DNA from: Kryptolebias marmoratus
Lineage: Eukaryota > Chordata > Actinopteri > Cyprinodontiformes > Rivulidae
Assembly: GCF_001649575.2 (NCBI RefSeq)
Contig: NC_051439.1
Coordinates: 16,403,927-16,467,926, forward strand
DNA: 64,000 nucleotides
Direction: 5' to 3'
Both the position numbers and the translations under genes were made by a program. This document shows positions 36,770 to 48,363 of this stretch, one piece after another. How positions within the stretch are numbered: position 1 is the first letter of the stretch; each line of letters begins with the position of its first letter. The notes beneath the pieces are model-generated. The model was not told the DNA's origin. It did not search any database and was given only the letters and a program-made list of their open reading frames with translations.

Positions 36770-39200
36770 AAACTGAAAAAAATGAGGCATCTAACAAAGT
36801 GTTGTCTCTTAATCAGGGCATACATGTACATATTCTTTGAATTTCTGATAGCATCCTGATAGTTCTCACTCAGAATGAGGAAAACTGAAGAAACTAATCA
36901 TTTAAATGATCTGTACCTTTGTGTAATCTGTAGTTTGATACACAAACGCCATGTAGCCTGTAGTCTTGAGATCTAAACTTTTAATTAAAAACACAATATA
37001 GAACCCTAAAGCTCCTGACAAAGAAAAATGGAGTCCTATTTGATCCAGCTGGAATAAAGCCCCCCCATACATGTCCTTTTCCTTGCATTATGCCCTCTGT
37101 AGTCAGTGTCATTTCCACTGATGATGGATCCCCTGATGATGAAACAATTAGCTTGCAGCCGTTGTGCTAACCACAAAGCTGGACGGATGATAGATGGGGC
37201 AACTGATAGACTCGGCTGGTTGGTTTTGGGGGGGCTTTGTCCTGGATCCCTGACACCTTCTATCTTGTGATCAATGCAGCCCCCACATTGCCTCCATCCA
37301 ATCCTCAGTCTCCCCCCCCACCAGCTGCCTGTGACCCTCATCATGGCTCTGCCTCTGCTTGCCATGTGCTGGGAGTCAAAGGGTTCCCACCTATCGCTCA
37401 TCAGAATGGAACCCCCACCATCTCCTGCCCCCCCATGCACTAAATCACAATCAATCGCTTGGCAGACAGAGATGGATTGGGACGTCCCACGACCCTGTAC
37501 CTTCCAGGGAACCCACCCACCCTTCAAAGGGCTGCTGTCACTGACGAATAATAGAGGTGATTCCAGGAGGAGTGTGCAGGTCAAGTCTGCTGCCCCTGGA
37601 AGGAAGTTATGACAAAGGAATGGAGGGACATTTTTTTCTCTTTAGGAGCAAGAGTCACAATGTCTAACAGCATGTCGGAGCGAATGCAAAGAGAGGTTTA
37701 CTTCACTGACAGGAAAAAATAACTTACTGTAGCAGATTTACCTGAATGCAGGTTTAGGTTTAGGTTTCAAAAGGTTTTCACAATCTTTACTGCAAATACC
37801 ACACAGTATAAGTACTCTGTGAGGTTCAGAATGGTTTTTTTTTAAAAAGTATGAATTATTATGAAAATGTAAATTAATTGAACAACCCTAAGAAAAACTG
37901 GAAAAGAAAAAAATAGAAGGAATAATTAAACATTCATCTTAGAACAATCTTCTAATTATTTCTTTTCAATTTTTTGATTGTAAGAATTCAGACAATTCTG
38001 AAAGAATTATGCTATAAGTGCCCCAAATAACCTTTAAGTTCCTCATTTTGACTGATTGATTCACAAATTAAGTGGTTTTGTGTAACTAATGCCAACTCAT
38101 GACAAAACCTCATTCTGTGCAAATTTTGTTAATATGTTTTATGTTTTAAGTAAAATGAAGCAGACAGAATAATTCAGTGCAGAAAAAAAAATTAAAATAT
38201 GCTCCTCTGAGAAAAACTAAAGTTTGCAAAAATTCTGCTTTCTGAAGTTTTAAAAAGTATTTATTGGACCATTCTACTACTGGAATAATAACACGTCTTT
38301 GGATAAACATAGTCAAACTGGTTGGTGATTTCAGTTTTGTCTCGATTTTTACTTCTTTTGTAGTTATTTTCCCTCAATCTAATCAAACATTTTTCAGAAA
38401 AAATGTCATATAAACTTGTTATTTTATCATAATGTGCTGCAAACTCACTGATCTGTGCAAAGAGAATATCTAGTAATTCAATTTAGAATAAACCAAACCG
38501 ATTAGGGTTTTTTTTTTCATCCTGACTTTCAAATTAAAATCTCTTATTCCTTTGAGTGACAGGTTCATTGCACAATCCATATATGGATCATATTAAGCTC
38601 CCATGTGGACATTGTTTTTACTTAAAACCCGTTTACAAGCATTTAAGAAAAACTTTCAAATAACTACACCTAAAAGTGCTTGAGCGACATTAAATGAGAC
38701 AACCCATCCTGAGTATTATTCTAAAAAGTGTCACTGAAAAATTACAGTAAAACCCAAACAGCAGACTTTCAGCACCATATATAGCAAAAGAAAAACAAAA
38801 AATTCTATAGTTTTACATCATATACCAGGATGCTATTATGTATGTATATACTGTAATGAAAACTAATAATTTTACATAAAGTATTCATTTATTTTACAGC
38901 TTATAAAAGTAGAAAACTAAAACTTGTTTTTAAACAATCTAACAAGGGAAGGTTTTCTATCAGGCTAAGATTGTGCTCATAACAAATAATGGCTTAAAAT
39001 CCAGAACACTTTTTTTTTACAACAATTTCTGGTGCTGAAATCCTCTCTATTGTAAATATTGATGTTAAATTTTTGAAACACAATAGACACTTTTGTTAAT
39101 TTACTACAGTAAATAAAGTTGTTTGGATGAGGCATGTTTCTATATAACACAAACCTAAAAAGAAAAATGTCCTTTCTAAGGTTTCTTTGCACATTGTACC
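36770..39200. other. Non-coding, AT-rich DNA; no supported gene
   Basis: Contains overlapping open frames on both strands at 37036-37612 over a C/G-rich, low-complexity tract. They have no domain, splice or start context and are not accepted as genes. The remainder is AT-rich with T- and A-runs. Confidence 0.45.
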
Positions 39201-40240
39201 TGTCAGTTATGTCCCATCACACTCATCTTCCTTCCCTTCTTTCTCCTCTCAGAATAATACAATCTTGACATTGTGCTGTGCATCATCATGCCCATTTGAA
39301 GAGCTGCTGCCCGGAGCTTCCTGATTTCCTTCACAACGGACTGAGTGATTGCATCATTCACATGAGCACTGACAACAAATATCATTCAGCCATGCAAAAA
39401 GTCTCCACAATGCCATAACACGATGATTGGGAGTGAAAGATCTCATTTTGGATTCACTGCCAAGGGCTCAAGGAGGATCATTCACATGTAGATGTGTCCT
39501 TCTGAAAGTGTCTCAGATATACAATTTCCATTTAGATAAGGTGTACACACAAATAAAGAAAGGACATTGGGTTCTTCATTTGATTAACTAATCATAGTCT
39601 TTGTAATTCCACTCTGGGACCTCTAAGGGCAGTGTACCCTGATTAGCTGATGTATGATTGCTGCAGCTTTGGCACAAATCAGTTCAAGTTTCTCAGCTCC
39701 AAACCCAACACAGTGGCAGTGATTAAACATGCGATTAGGACACAGAGAGTTACAGCCTGTTTAATCCCTTTTCCCTTTGTCTAAACAGATAGCCACAGCA
39801 GAGTCCCACATCAACAATAAGAGAACAGCACAAGAACTGGAGTGGGAGGTGATTAGGGTCTTTAAAGCTCCCAGGAGTGTGGAGGCAGGTTGTTTGTGAT
39901 TAGCCTGAACTTAAAGGTACATTGTGTTCTTATTGCTTCTTGTTGAACCGGGGAATTCATTATCTCATTCTTAAGCTGAGAGAGGGGGGAAAAACTACAC
40001 CCACAGCTTTGGGGCAGATGTGATATCTTAACGTGAGAATGAAATAATTCAGATATGTGGCAGAAAGGAGGAAGTTTCTGTTTCGCTGCATGTTGACAAA
40101 CCAAACAAAACACTCCTCAACCTCACGACTTGAGCCTAAGAGTGCTTTAACCCTCTTCCCACTCCTCTGCCAGGGCCTCTTCATGTGGCGCAGTGTGTCC
40201 GTGTATCTTCTGAAGGCTGTATAGAAACTCTACAGCTCCT
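39200..40240. other. Non-coding sequence upstream of insm1
   Basis: Low-repeat sequence with scattered TGATTAGC/GATTAGG motifs (39640-39870). No coding exon seen. Confidence 0.4.
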
Positions 40241-40610
40241 CTCCATGACTGATCTCTTTTGATAGGCCTCATTATGCAAACTGCTCCCAACTCCCGCAGC
40301 ATAATTAGTGCTTAATTAATTTGAGTGAAATCTTTCATCTGTCTGTGTCCGGCCAGCTCCTTCCTTCCATTTACAACATGATATTAATTTCAGAGGGGGG
40401 GGGGGAGTGGTGGCCCAGCTGATGAAAAGGCTGATATAATTAATCAAGTACTGTATCTTTTTCCTTCATTTTTTTCAGGAATAATAATAAGTGTGATGAG
40501 CAGAGTCTGATTAACCCTATTATGCTCCCTAATTAGGGTGATCATTTAATAATCAAGGAAGCAGCACAATTATAAGAGAATGCAAATTATGCCATCTAAT
40601 GGAGAGTGTG
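40240..40610. promoter_or_regulatory. Enhancer-like island (candidate conserved non-coding element) B
   Basis: Dense homeodomain and POU motifs: TTATGCAAAC (40273), CATAATTAGTGCTTAATTAA (40300-40320), CCTAATTAGGGTGATCATTT (40529-40549), and the octamer ATGCAAAT (40580-40587). The order and absence of simple repeats suggest a developmental enhancer. No conservation test was possible. Confidence 0.4.
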
Positions 40611-40768
40611 CTAATTCTGGGAATTCTTTGTTGGGAAAATGTAGCATTCCCAAACCAAATTTTAGGAAAAGGTTTCTCTGTTAATGCACACGTTTTAAAG
40701 CTGAGGCAAAAAGGTGGCTTAATGAGTTTCTTAGATTCTTGTCATTTTTTGAGAAGAACAACTACAAA

Positions 40769-40815
40769 AATAAATAAATAAATAAATAAACAAACAATAA
40801 ATAAATAAATAAACA
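40769..40815. repeat. (AAAT)n microsatellite
   Basis: AAATA units interrupted by AAACAAAC, about 45 bp. Confidence 0.9.
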
Positions 40816-41004
40816 ACAATAATATTAAAATGATTTAAAGTTAGTAAATATCTCTAAAATAGTTGATTTATTTCCACTTTTGTGACATTTTTATTAAAGG
40901 CAATCATTTACTTCTAATTCTTTCTGTGCTCATAAAACTTTATTTTGATCCTTTTTATCTGCTATATGTGAGCAAAACTGTGCACATAAAATCAACTGCA
41001 CAAC

Positions 41005-41062
41005 AGGGAAGGACCAAAGAGCGGCATGTGGCCCGAGAGCCGCAGGTTGCAGACCCCAGTTT
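41005..41062 (-). repeat. hAT-like transposon end
   Basis: AAAGAGCGGCATGTGGCCCG and GAGCCGCAGGTTGCAGACCCC form the familiar terminal part of hAT-family elements (on the reverse strand: GGTCTGCAACCTGCGGCTC). Only one end is seen. Confidence 0.5.
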
Positions 41063-41543
41063 TAGCTGAAGGTTTTAAGCTTAATATGTAAAATAAAAAG
41101 AGAAGAAAAAAGTTGACAAGTTTTCTCCAGAGTTAAATAAATATAGTTCTGGTTTTGGAGGGGTTCAGTTTCCTGGCTTTTCTGGGTTCTGTAACTTATT
41201 GAAATCCCATAACCCCTGAAAATCCCAAATTGTGTTGGTAAATATTAATTTTCAAACAGATTAACAACATTAAATTGTGTTTTAATTTTGGATCTTGGAT
41301 CGGTGGGTCTTTTTTATCCTTTTGTTCTTTAATCTGGAGACAAAAAATTGGTAGCAGTATTGTTGTGCATCTCTTGACAAGAACAAGAAATAAATTAAAT
41401 TAAATAAAAACAAACCTGCAGAACTTTGAGGGCATTTCTTGATTTACCAGGAATCAGAAATTACAGTAAAAAAAAAACAAACCTGCATATTCCAAAAGCC
41501 GGCTCTGATTCCTTTAGATGCATCAAATGAAGCCATCAGGCGT

Positions 41544-41564
41544 TTCAGCACCATGGACAGCAGT
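41544..41564 (+). promoter_or_regulatory. REST/NRSF (RE1) site upstream of insm1
   Basis: The core TTCAGCACCATGGACAGC is identical to the RE1 consensus over 18 positions; only the last three of 21 differ. It lies about 5.3 kb upstream of the insm1 start codon. RE1 sites recruit REST/CoREST to silence neuronal and endocrine genes outside those lineages. Confidence 0.75.
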
Positions 41565-42013
41565 CAGTCTTCTCAAGAGCGTTAACAGCAGCTGTTAGCA
41601 AAGAGCTTTTGTTTTAAACATAACTTTTATGAATAATTCAAGAAACAAAGTCGTGTATTTAAAACAGAGGATTCCACATGAGTCTAATACATCTTTAGAT
41701 GAACGGATAATCGTCAGTGGATAAAGGATATGGCCCATTAGTTGTGCCAGAGTCCATCTTTCATGCTCCTCAATGATCCAGCTGCTGTCCACACTTTCAT
41801 CAAGATAATGGCGACCTCATATATGGAGCCCATGAGCAATGGCCTTGATTTCATTTCTCTTAGCAGCCAGTGAGCAGCAGAGGATGGACCTTTTTTTGTT
41901 GTTTACTTGTGTGAGAAGTGTATTGACTACTAAACAAATGCCTGTCAGCAAGATCCTTTATGCGCTGGCTGCTCTTGATCCAATGTGCATGCCTCTTCTA
42001 TGTCTTTGTGAGG

Positions 42014-42210
42014 TGTGTGCATATGTGTGTGTGTGTGCGTGTCTACATGAATGTACCTCAATTTGCTCCTCTTTACCCCCATAGTGCAGCTGTGCCTCAG
42101 AGAACTCTTGTGAAGTAATTGAATGAGCTGAAGCCGTGGCTGTGTGTGCGTGTGTATGGAGGGAGGGGGGTGTAGGTGGTGGTGATGGTGGTGGTGGGGG
42201 AACCTGTGGC
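42014..42210. repeat. GT-rich and GGT-rich simple sequence
   Basis: (GT)n at about 42014-42042, a shorter GTGTGCGTGTGT at about 42140, then GGGGGTGTAGGTGGTGGTGATGGTGG to 42200. Confidence 0.8.
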
Positions 42211-42214
42211 AGTG

Positions 42215-44080
42215 AATGTGGAGCCCGCTGGCCTTATTATCCATAATACGGCAGCCGCTCTGCCTGTGCTTTCTCATCCACTCATGAATACAGAAATGAA
42301 TGTGATGGACGTCAGAGGTGAACGCAGCGGGGAGAAACGGGCCAGAGGCTGTTTTAATCAGCTCCCAGATAGAACAATCACTTTATCCCCCTCCACAGCT
42401 CAGAGGTGAATTAGTGTTTAACATTCCAGGGCATGCTTTCTGACAGGGGACTCCACCCCAAACAACCAATGGACTGCAGAGATTATTGAGAGACACTCTG
42501 GTGTTTCTGATGAGTAAATTAGGACTAAACATGCCCCTGGGACTCAAGCGACTGATATGCCTGATCTGCAGGAAGACCTCTTTCTCTTTTTTTAATAAGA
42601 GGCTCTTTACATGAAAAGAAAATTGGGTGTTGTCCCCTTGAAGGCTTTGTTCATGCTGTGCAAAAGACTTGAGGTGATCCACACTTTTTTTTATTATTTT
42701 ACTTCCAATGAGACAAACTTTCTTGTAATGTTTTAAACTGGTTTTGGTCAACAGTTCTCCAGGCTTTCTGAAGGTCTTGCAAAGTTTTTATTTGGCATTT
42801 GGCTGCTTTTCTGTTTTTTTCAGTACAGTCCTTTACATAATTTTGGTAGAATGATGTGCAGTGTGCAAAAATTAAGGAAAGTGGACAAGTAGAGGACAAA
42901 AAAGAAGTGTTAGGTTTAAAATATGTCTTATACAACATACAAACAATATCTGAAAGTCACATCAGCATTCTATTTGGTTCATTTCTACTCTAAAGTTGCT
43001 AATTCTACAGAGCACATTTTGCTAAGTGACCACTTTACAAGCGAGCTTTGAAGAACCTTTTCATAAATATCAATAAAGCCTAAAAATCTCTGTCCTTGTC
43101 CACAAACAGGCATCAGCATCACTGTCAATAGTACAAATGACATCAGGGCCATTCCCAGTCATCTCCATGAGGTCCATTAGACTTAAGCTCAGAGCCATAC
43201 CACTTTACAGGGCTTTTCGCAGCAACCTGGTCTCATGGGCAACCTTCTAAAGTACACTTTAAAGTCTAGACAGTGACCTCTACATTGCTCTGATGGCCAA
43301 ACAGGCAATTTTCTCATTGATCTTCTTGCCGCTGCGGCCCAAACTCTTCTCCAAAGGCTCAGAACAAACCTTTTACCAATGTTGTTTTAAAAGTACAGAT
43401 AGACTGTGGTTTAATTCTTTGGATTCCCTTAGACCTCCAGGAGAAACCACTTACGAACACTGAAGAATGTGTGCTCAAAACTGAGGCTTTTAGCCTAAAT
43501 AAATGCCACATGAAGTGATGACTTGTCATCTATAAGAAATTGTTTAGATTAAGGCTGATTACCAAAAGCAGAGGCATTTATGGATATTTTGTGGCTGTTT
43601 AAAATGCAAAAACACAAGGATTTCTTCTACAATATGGCAGAAAAAATATATTTTTATCCTGCTTTTGGAACCCTTGGTTAGAAAGAACAGCTCGACAATA
43701 AGATGCAACATGTTTTCAGACAAAGGATGAATTTTTTTATTTAAAAAGTAAATACAAAACAAATAAAATATTAATGCTTTTCCACAATAGAGAATAAATA
43801 ATGTGCGGCCTGCCATGTTTAGGATGCAACAAGTTGACAAACAGTTGTATAAAAAAACAATAGATGAAAGGAAAAAGATTATTCATAATAATGTTTACTA
43901 TAATAATGTTCATAATGTTTACAAAAGGACTGTTGGAGCTGTTTTCCTTTAAATGCATTTCACAAAAACTACATTTAAAAACCAATCACTTCATTAAACC
44001 CTGTTGCTTTTGTTCTATTGGGTCATTGTTCCTTTTCTGGTTCCTTTCTGCTCCCAGTTTTGGGGACAAAGGCTGAAGCC
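42215..44080. other. Non-coding sequence between RE1 sites
   Basis: Mixed AT-rich sequence; no exon, RNA gene or clear mobile element identified. Confidence 0.4.
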
Positions 44081-44310
44081 GAGGCAGTGCTGCGTCCACA
44101 GCCAGAGTGATTAAATCTGGATCCCTCGCCGGCTCTCTCCATGGTGCTGAAAGAGCCCTATATCAGATTACAGGCAGCCAGAATAGGACCTCAGCTAATC
44201 CATTACAATAATTGATTGACAGAGCATTGAAAGTGGTCCTGTAGTGAGCGCCAATTACAGTCATGTCCTATTGCACTTCCAAATTGTCTCCGTTTGGCAC
44301 GGCACATGGA
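44080..44310. promoter_or_regulatory. Enhancer-like island C containing an RE1 site
   Basis: A GC-balanced, repeat-free block with TGATTAAATC, CAGCTAATCCATTACAATAA and TTGATTGACAG motifs (homeodomain/PBX-MEIS type), wrapped around the RE1 site at 44131-44151. Candidate regulatory element of insm1. Confidence 0.4.
44131..44151 (-). promoter_or_regulatory. Second REST/NRSF (RE1) site upstream of insm1
   Basis: On the minus strand the 21 bases begin TTCAGCACCATGGAGAG and end AGCC. They match the RE1 consensus at 19 of 21 positions by my count, with both half-sites at canonical spacing. It lies about 2.7 kb upstream of the insm1 ATG. Confidence 0.75.
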
Positions 44311-44921
44311 AGCAATCACTCATGTGGGAAGTACAGGAGGCTTCTGATGATAATAAGAATGATCTAATCTGAGTGAAATAACCAAAATGCTCCCTCAGAG
44401 TCACTGGTTAATGTTTAACAGAAGCAACACAGCATTGCTCCAACAGTGGAGAGCTTTAGGCCTCAGTGTGGACTCTTCCTCCTGTAGGTGGTGCAAGAAA
44501 GTAAGAACTGCAGCTCTCAAACTTCTGCTTGTACAGTTACGACTCGAAATAACAAACCTACAACACCCTATTTGGGTAAATATTTGAAAAAACGTGAGTT
44601 TTCTGTTGAAAACAGGGTTTGTACAACAGTGAAAAAAACCTTAAACATTTTTTTTATTTAATCTTCTCTAGCTGTAGATCTTATTTCATCACAGTTTCCG
44701 CAAAGACTAAGAAGAAAAGGAGAGCAAAATGAGAAATCCTATAGGAGGATGTGGTCGAGTCTGCATTAAAGCAGGCTGCAGCTGTATGCTAATTAGGCGC
44801 CGATGCTTCCTGTCCACGCAGGGCAGCACACGCCACTGAGCAAACACGCGCATGCGTCCATGCAGCCAGGGGCCAGCGCACAGGCCCCTACAGAAATGAT
44901 CTCGGTTTAAGGGGGTGGGGT

Positions 44922-44960
44922 GTGCGTGTGTGTGTGTGTTTGTGTGCGTGTGTGTGTGAT
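44922..44960. repeat. (GT)n microsatellite
   Basis: GTGTGCGTGTGTGT units, about 38 bp. Confidence 0.9.
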
Positions 44961-45399
44961 GGTGGTGGGGGGACGACAACAAGAAGAAGAGGAACTCGTT
45001 AAAATGCCATCAAAGCTTGTAGTCGCAACAAACCAGACTAATAGACGCGCAGACTGAAAGAACAACAGGAGTTGGAGCAGAGGAGGCAAAAAAAATAAAT
45101 ACATAAATAAAATCCTGAATTCAGATTTAGAACAAAAATATGCAGATAAGATCAAGATTTAAAGTCAACACATGGAAAAGATATATTTTTAAACTTTCCC
45201 AGAATAAATGGTTTATAATAAATCTCAACATCAACAACTTTAAATCCATGAAGTTTAAAACATCTCCAGAATATATATGTCTTTACTTTTACAAGTAACT
45301 GTTTAGTTAAGCTTAAGCAAATCTATAATTTAACAACATAACGGTGTGTTTTCCAGCAGGTGAGAAGGCACCGGGACACAGGGGCCTATTGAAAGGAAG

Positions 45400-45520
45400 G
45401 CGCAGGCCTGCGGTTCAGCTCCGATTGTGTAATTATTTGACTTGGTCATACTGCAGCTTTATGCAAATGAGGGGAACAATGAACGACGATGGAGATTAAT
45501 TCCTCCCTGGTCTGCTGACT
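45400..45520 (+). promoter_or_regulatory. Enhancer-like island D with POU octamer and SOX site
   Basis: ATGCAAAT (45461-45468) is followed after six bases by AACAATG (45475-45481), a POU/SOX pairing common in neural-progenitor enhancers. TGTAATTATTTGAC and GATTAATTCC lie on either side. It is about 1.4 kb upstream of the insm1 ATG. Confidence 0.4.
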
Positions 45521-46533
45521 GAAAAGGGGGGGAGAATGCACTCTCTGCCAAGTGGCGCACTGTCGCATATAGGCCCGCACTTAGTCTTTTAAACAAAAAA
45601 AACATATATAAGAAATGTGCATAGAATTTACAGCAGATATGAAAAGACAGGAAAAGTTCTTGTTGTTGGTCACACAATACGTTGTGTATTTTAACTGTTA
45701 TTGCAAGAGTTTGATTTAAAAACTTAAAAAAAAATTCTTAATTTTTACAGATTTATCACAAACTTCGAAGCTCTACGAAAACAACACCAGCTATATTTAC
45801 CCCCTCGGAATATCTGCTGAATGTCCCAACTCCAGCCCCGGCTGCTGCCTTCTTTGTCTGAAGCCCTGATTCCGCCCTGCACGCGTCGTGCTGTGGCCCA
45901 GATTGGCCGTGAGTCCTGTTTCACAGTTAAGAGGTCAATTTGCCTTTGAAACGAGAAAAAAAAAGATATCCAAGCACAGGCAGACGTGGCTATTGTTCCC
46001 AAAGACCAGAGGGCTTTCTTATTACTTATGTATGCAGCGAGATGTCTGATTTATATGTTGAGTTAAACTGCCGAGACAGACACGTGCCCCAAAATAAAGA
46101 ACTATACCCTTTATAGTGTTTGTTTTGATGAACCGATAGTCTATCAAACAGAATTGTTTGATTCGTGCGTAAAAGTCGTGCGTAAAAAAGCCAAAGGAGA
46201 AAAACACAAACGTCTCGTTACCTTAAAGGCAACTCAAAAATAATATGTGCAGACTTATTTTATGAGTTTATTTATCCACCATCACAGCAGAGCCCTGAAG
46301 AAGCAGATATTGTGGTTTGTATTAATCTTGCCTTATTTCAAAACTGCGATGATTGTGCGCAGTGACGGACATTTCCTTTTGGCAACTCCGGGGCCCCCAG
46401 AGGAGAGCCACAAAGCAGTGGCACGTGTGCATTTGTGCAGGGGCCCATCAGACCGTAAAAGGAGGAGGGTCCCGGCGTGTGCCTCCGTCGGGGAGGGGCT
46501 GCGCGCACACATTAATGTAATAAACCGCCAGTG

Positions 46534-46691
46534 CATCTGCTGAGCTATCTGCACATCCTCCAACGAAATCCACCAAACCCAGGCTCTGAGCCCTCCCACA
46601 ATAAAATCCACTGGGATCTTGGTTTCATCCTATTGGTCGGGGATGCTGCGACAGGGGGGCGAGAACAATAGCATCATTCCGGCATAAAAAG
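46534..46691 (+). promoter_or_regulatory. insm1 core promoter: E-box, CCAAT box, TATA box
   Basis: An E-box-like CATCTG (46534-46539), an inverted CCAAT box (ATTGG, 46632-46636) and a TATA-like CATAAAAAG (46683-46691) are arranged at normal spacing. Transcription would start near 46713, giving a 5' UTR of about 145 nt. bHLH factors (NEUROG3, NEUROD1, ASCL1) are known INSM1 activators. Confidence 0.6.
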
Positions 46692-46857
46692 AGTGGAGCT
46701 ATGCCTTGGAGACGAAAACATTTCAGCAACAGAAGGGTCGATATACTGGGGGGATAAAGTCCCGAAAGCTTCTGGTGTTGCCATATTTTCTACCAAACCT
46801 GGATACTTCAGACTTCACCCACCTCCTCGAAGTGCCTTTCCGCTGTCACCCGCCAAG

Positions 46858-48363
46858 ATGCCCAAAGGATTCCTGGTAAAACGAAACAAGAAATCTGCAC
46901 ATGTTTCCTACAGGACTCGCTCAGACGAAGATGAGCTCCAGGAGCTCCCCACCCCAGTTGCCTTGCCGAGTCAGACGGACCCCTCCCCGCCGATGTCCGT
47001 GGCGTCCAGTCCGGACCGCGCCTCAGCCTCGCCGGATTTCACCGCGGCTGACGCGACGGTGCCAAGACTGGAGAAGCCGGCCCAGTTCGGCAATCCAGAA
47101 GCGGTGTGCCAAGCCCTCTACAGCCCCACCCGACCCGTTAGCAAGGAGCACGACAGGGAATATTTGGAGCGAAGTTTCAATCTGGGCTCGCCGATTTCTG
47201 CCGAGTCATTCCCCACAACCGCCTCCCTCTCCGGCCTGGAGCATCTCATGTACGCTCCGGTAGACCTGAAGATCGGCACCAGCAACAGCAGCCGCAGCGG
47301 CACCAACACCACCAGCAGCACCAGCAGCCTCACGGGACCAAACAACCGGGTCGCCACCAAACGACCCGCCGCAGATGGAGCAGAGCGCAAACCCAAACCC
47401 GCCTCAAAGAAACCCAAAGCCATTAGAAAACTCAACTTCGAAGACGAGGTGACGACCTCCCCGGTGCTCGGGCTGAAAATCAAAGAGGGGCCGGTGGAGA
47501 TGAAGCCGAGGGCGCAGTCCTCCGGGGGGGGCAAACCTCTTGGGGAGTTCGTGTGCCAGCTGTGCAAGGAGGCGTACGCGGACCCCTTCTCCCTGGCTCA
47601 GCACAAGTGCTCCCGCATCGTCCGAGTCGAGTACCGGTGTCCCGAGTGCGACAAGATGTTCAGCTGCCCGGCGAACCTCGCGTCCCACCGCCGCTGGCAC
47701 AAGCCCCGGACCACCGGCGCGCCGGCGGCGGGCCCCGGGCCCGCGCAGCAGCCGGGCGTCAAAGCTGAAGCGGGCAAGATGCCGCCGCTGGGGGTCAAGT
47801 CCGATGAAGCCAAAGAGATGAGTGACAGAGACAGCCCGAGTCCGGGTCTGTCCGAGTCTGGTTCTGAAGACGGCTCGTATGACTGCCAGTTCTGCGGGAA
47901 GAGGTTTAAGCGGCAGGCATACCTAAGAAAACACATCATGGGGCACCAGGTGCTGCAGAAGAAGGTGCTGGAGGAGCACGGGTTTCAAACCAGCGACCGA
48001 GCAGCGACGGAGCAGGCTCCCGCGTCTGCCCCCTCCTCCTCCGCCTCCGCCTCCTCCTCCTCCTCAGCATCCTCCTCCTCTGCCTCCTCCTCAGCATCCA
48101 CGGAGGACGCGTCAAACCAAAGCCCCCTGAATCTGAGCCCGGTGGACTGCCTGCTGTGCCCGGTGTGCGGGGAGAGTTTCACCAGCAGGGCCGGCCAGGA
48201 GCGACACCTGCGCCTCATGCACTCCTCCCAGATCTACCCGTGCAAGTACTGCCCCGCCACCCTCTACAGCTCGCCGGGCCTCACCAGGCACATAAACAAG
48301 TGCCACCCCTCGGAGAACAGGCAGGTGATCCTGCTGCAAATGCCGGTGCGCCCCGCCTGCTGA
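46858..48363 (+). CDS. insm1: Insulinoma-associated protein 1, zinc-finger repressor
   Basis: Intronless gene for a nuclear transcriptional repressor that drives neuroendocrine and late neuronal-progenitor differentiation. The start is the ATG giving [19 protein letters not shown], the SNAG repressor motif that binds LSD1/CoREST-type complexes. The frame is open for 55 codons further upstream (to 46693), but SNAG must be N-terminal and the TATA box lies at 46683, so the longer form is rejected. The protein is 501 residues (human about 510). Five C2H2-type fingers, with first cysteines near residues 233, 261, 343, 435 and 463: [42 protein letters not shown] Ser/Ala-rich tract of about 23 residues (about 391-414) lies between fingers 3 and 4. 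Codon use is strongly GC-biased compared with the flanks. Two teleost copies are known (insm1a, insm1b); which one this is cannot be decided here. Confidence 0.96.
   Translation: MPKGFLVKRNKKSAHVSYRTRSDEDELQELPTPVALPSQTDPSPPMSVASSPDRASASPDFTAADATVPRLEKPAQFGNPEAVCQALYSPTRPVSKEHDREYLERSFNLGSPISAESFPTTASLSGLEHLMYAPVDLKIGTSNSSRSGTNTTSSTSSLTGPNNRVATKRPAADGAERKPKPASKKPKAIRKLNFEDEVTTSPVLGLKIKEGPVEMKPRAQSSGGGKPLGEFVCQLCKEAYADPFSLAQHKCSRIVRVEYRCPECDKMFSCPANLASHRRWHKPRTTGAPAAGPGPAQQPGVKAEAGKMPPLGVKSDEAKEMSDRDSPSPGLSESGSEDGSYDCQFCGKRFKRQAYLRKHIMGHQVLQKKVLEEHGFQTSDRAATEQAPASAPSSSASASSSSSASSSSASSSASTEDASNQSPLNLSPVDCLLCPVCGESFTSRAGQERHLRLMHSSQIYPCKYCPATLYSSPGLTRHINKCHPSENRQVILLQMPVRPAC

Noticed and set aside
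37036..37612. Overlapping open frames on both strands (182 residues minus, 112 residues plus)
   Set aside because: Over a C/G-rich low-complexity stretch; no domain, codon bias, promoter, or splice context, and neither frame resembles a known family.
38768..38785. TTCAGCACCATATATAGC, resembling a third RE1 site
   Set aside because: Only the left half-site matches; the right half-site (GGACAGC) is absent.
46693..46857. 55-codon upstream extension of the insm1 frame
   Set aside because: The SNAG motif must be N-terminal, and the TATA box at 46683 would place transcription start inside the extension.
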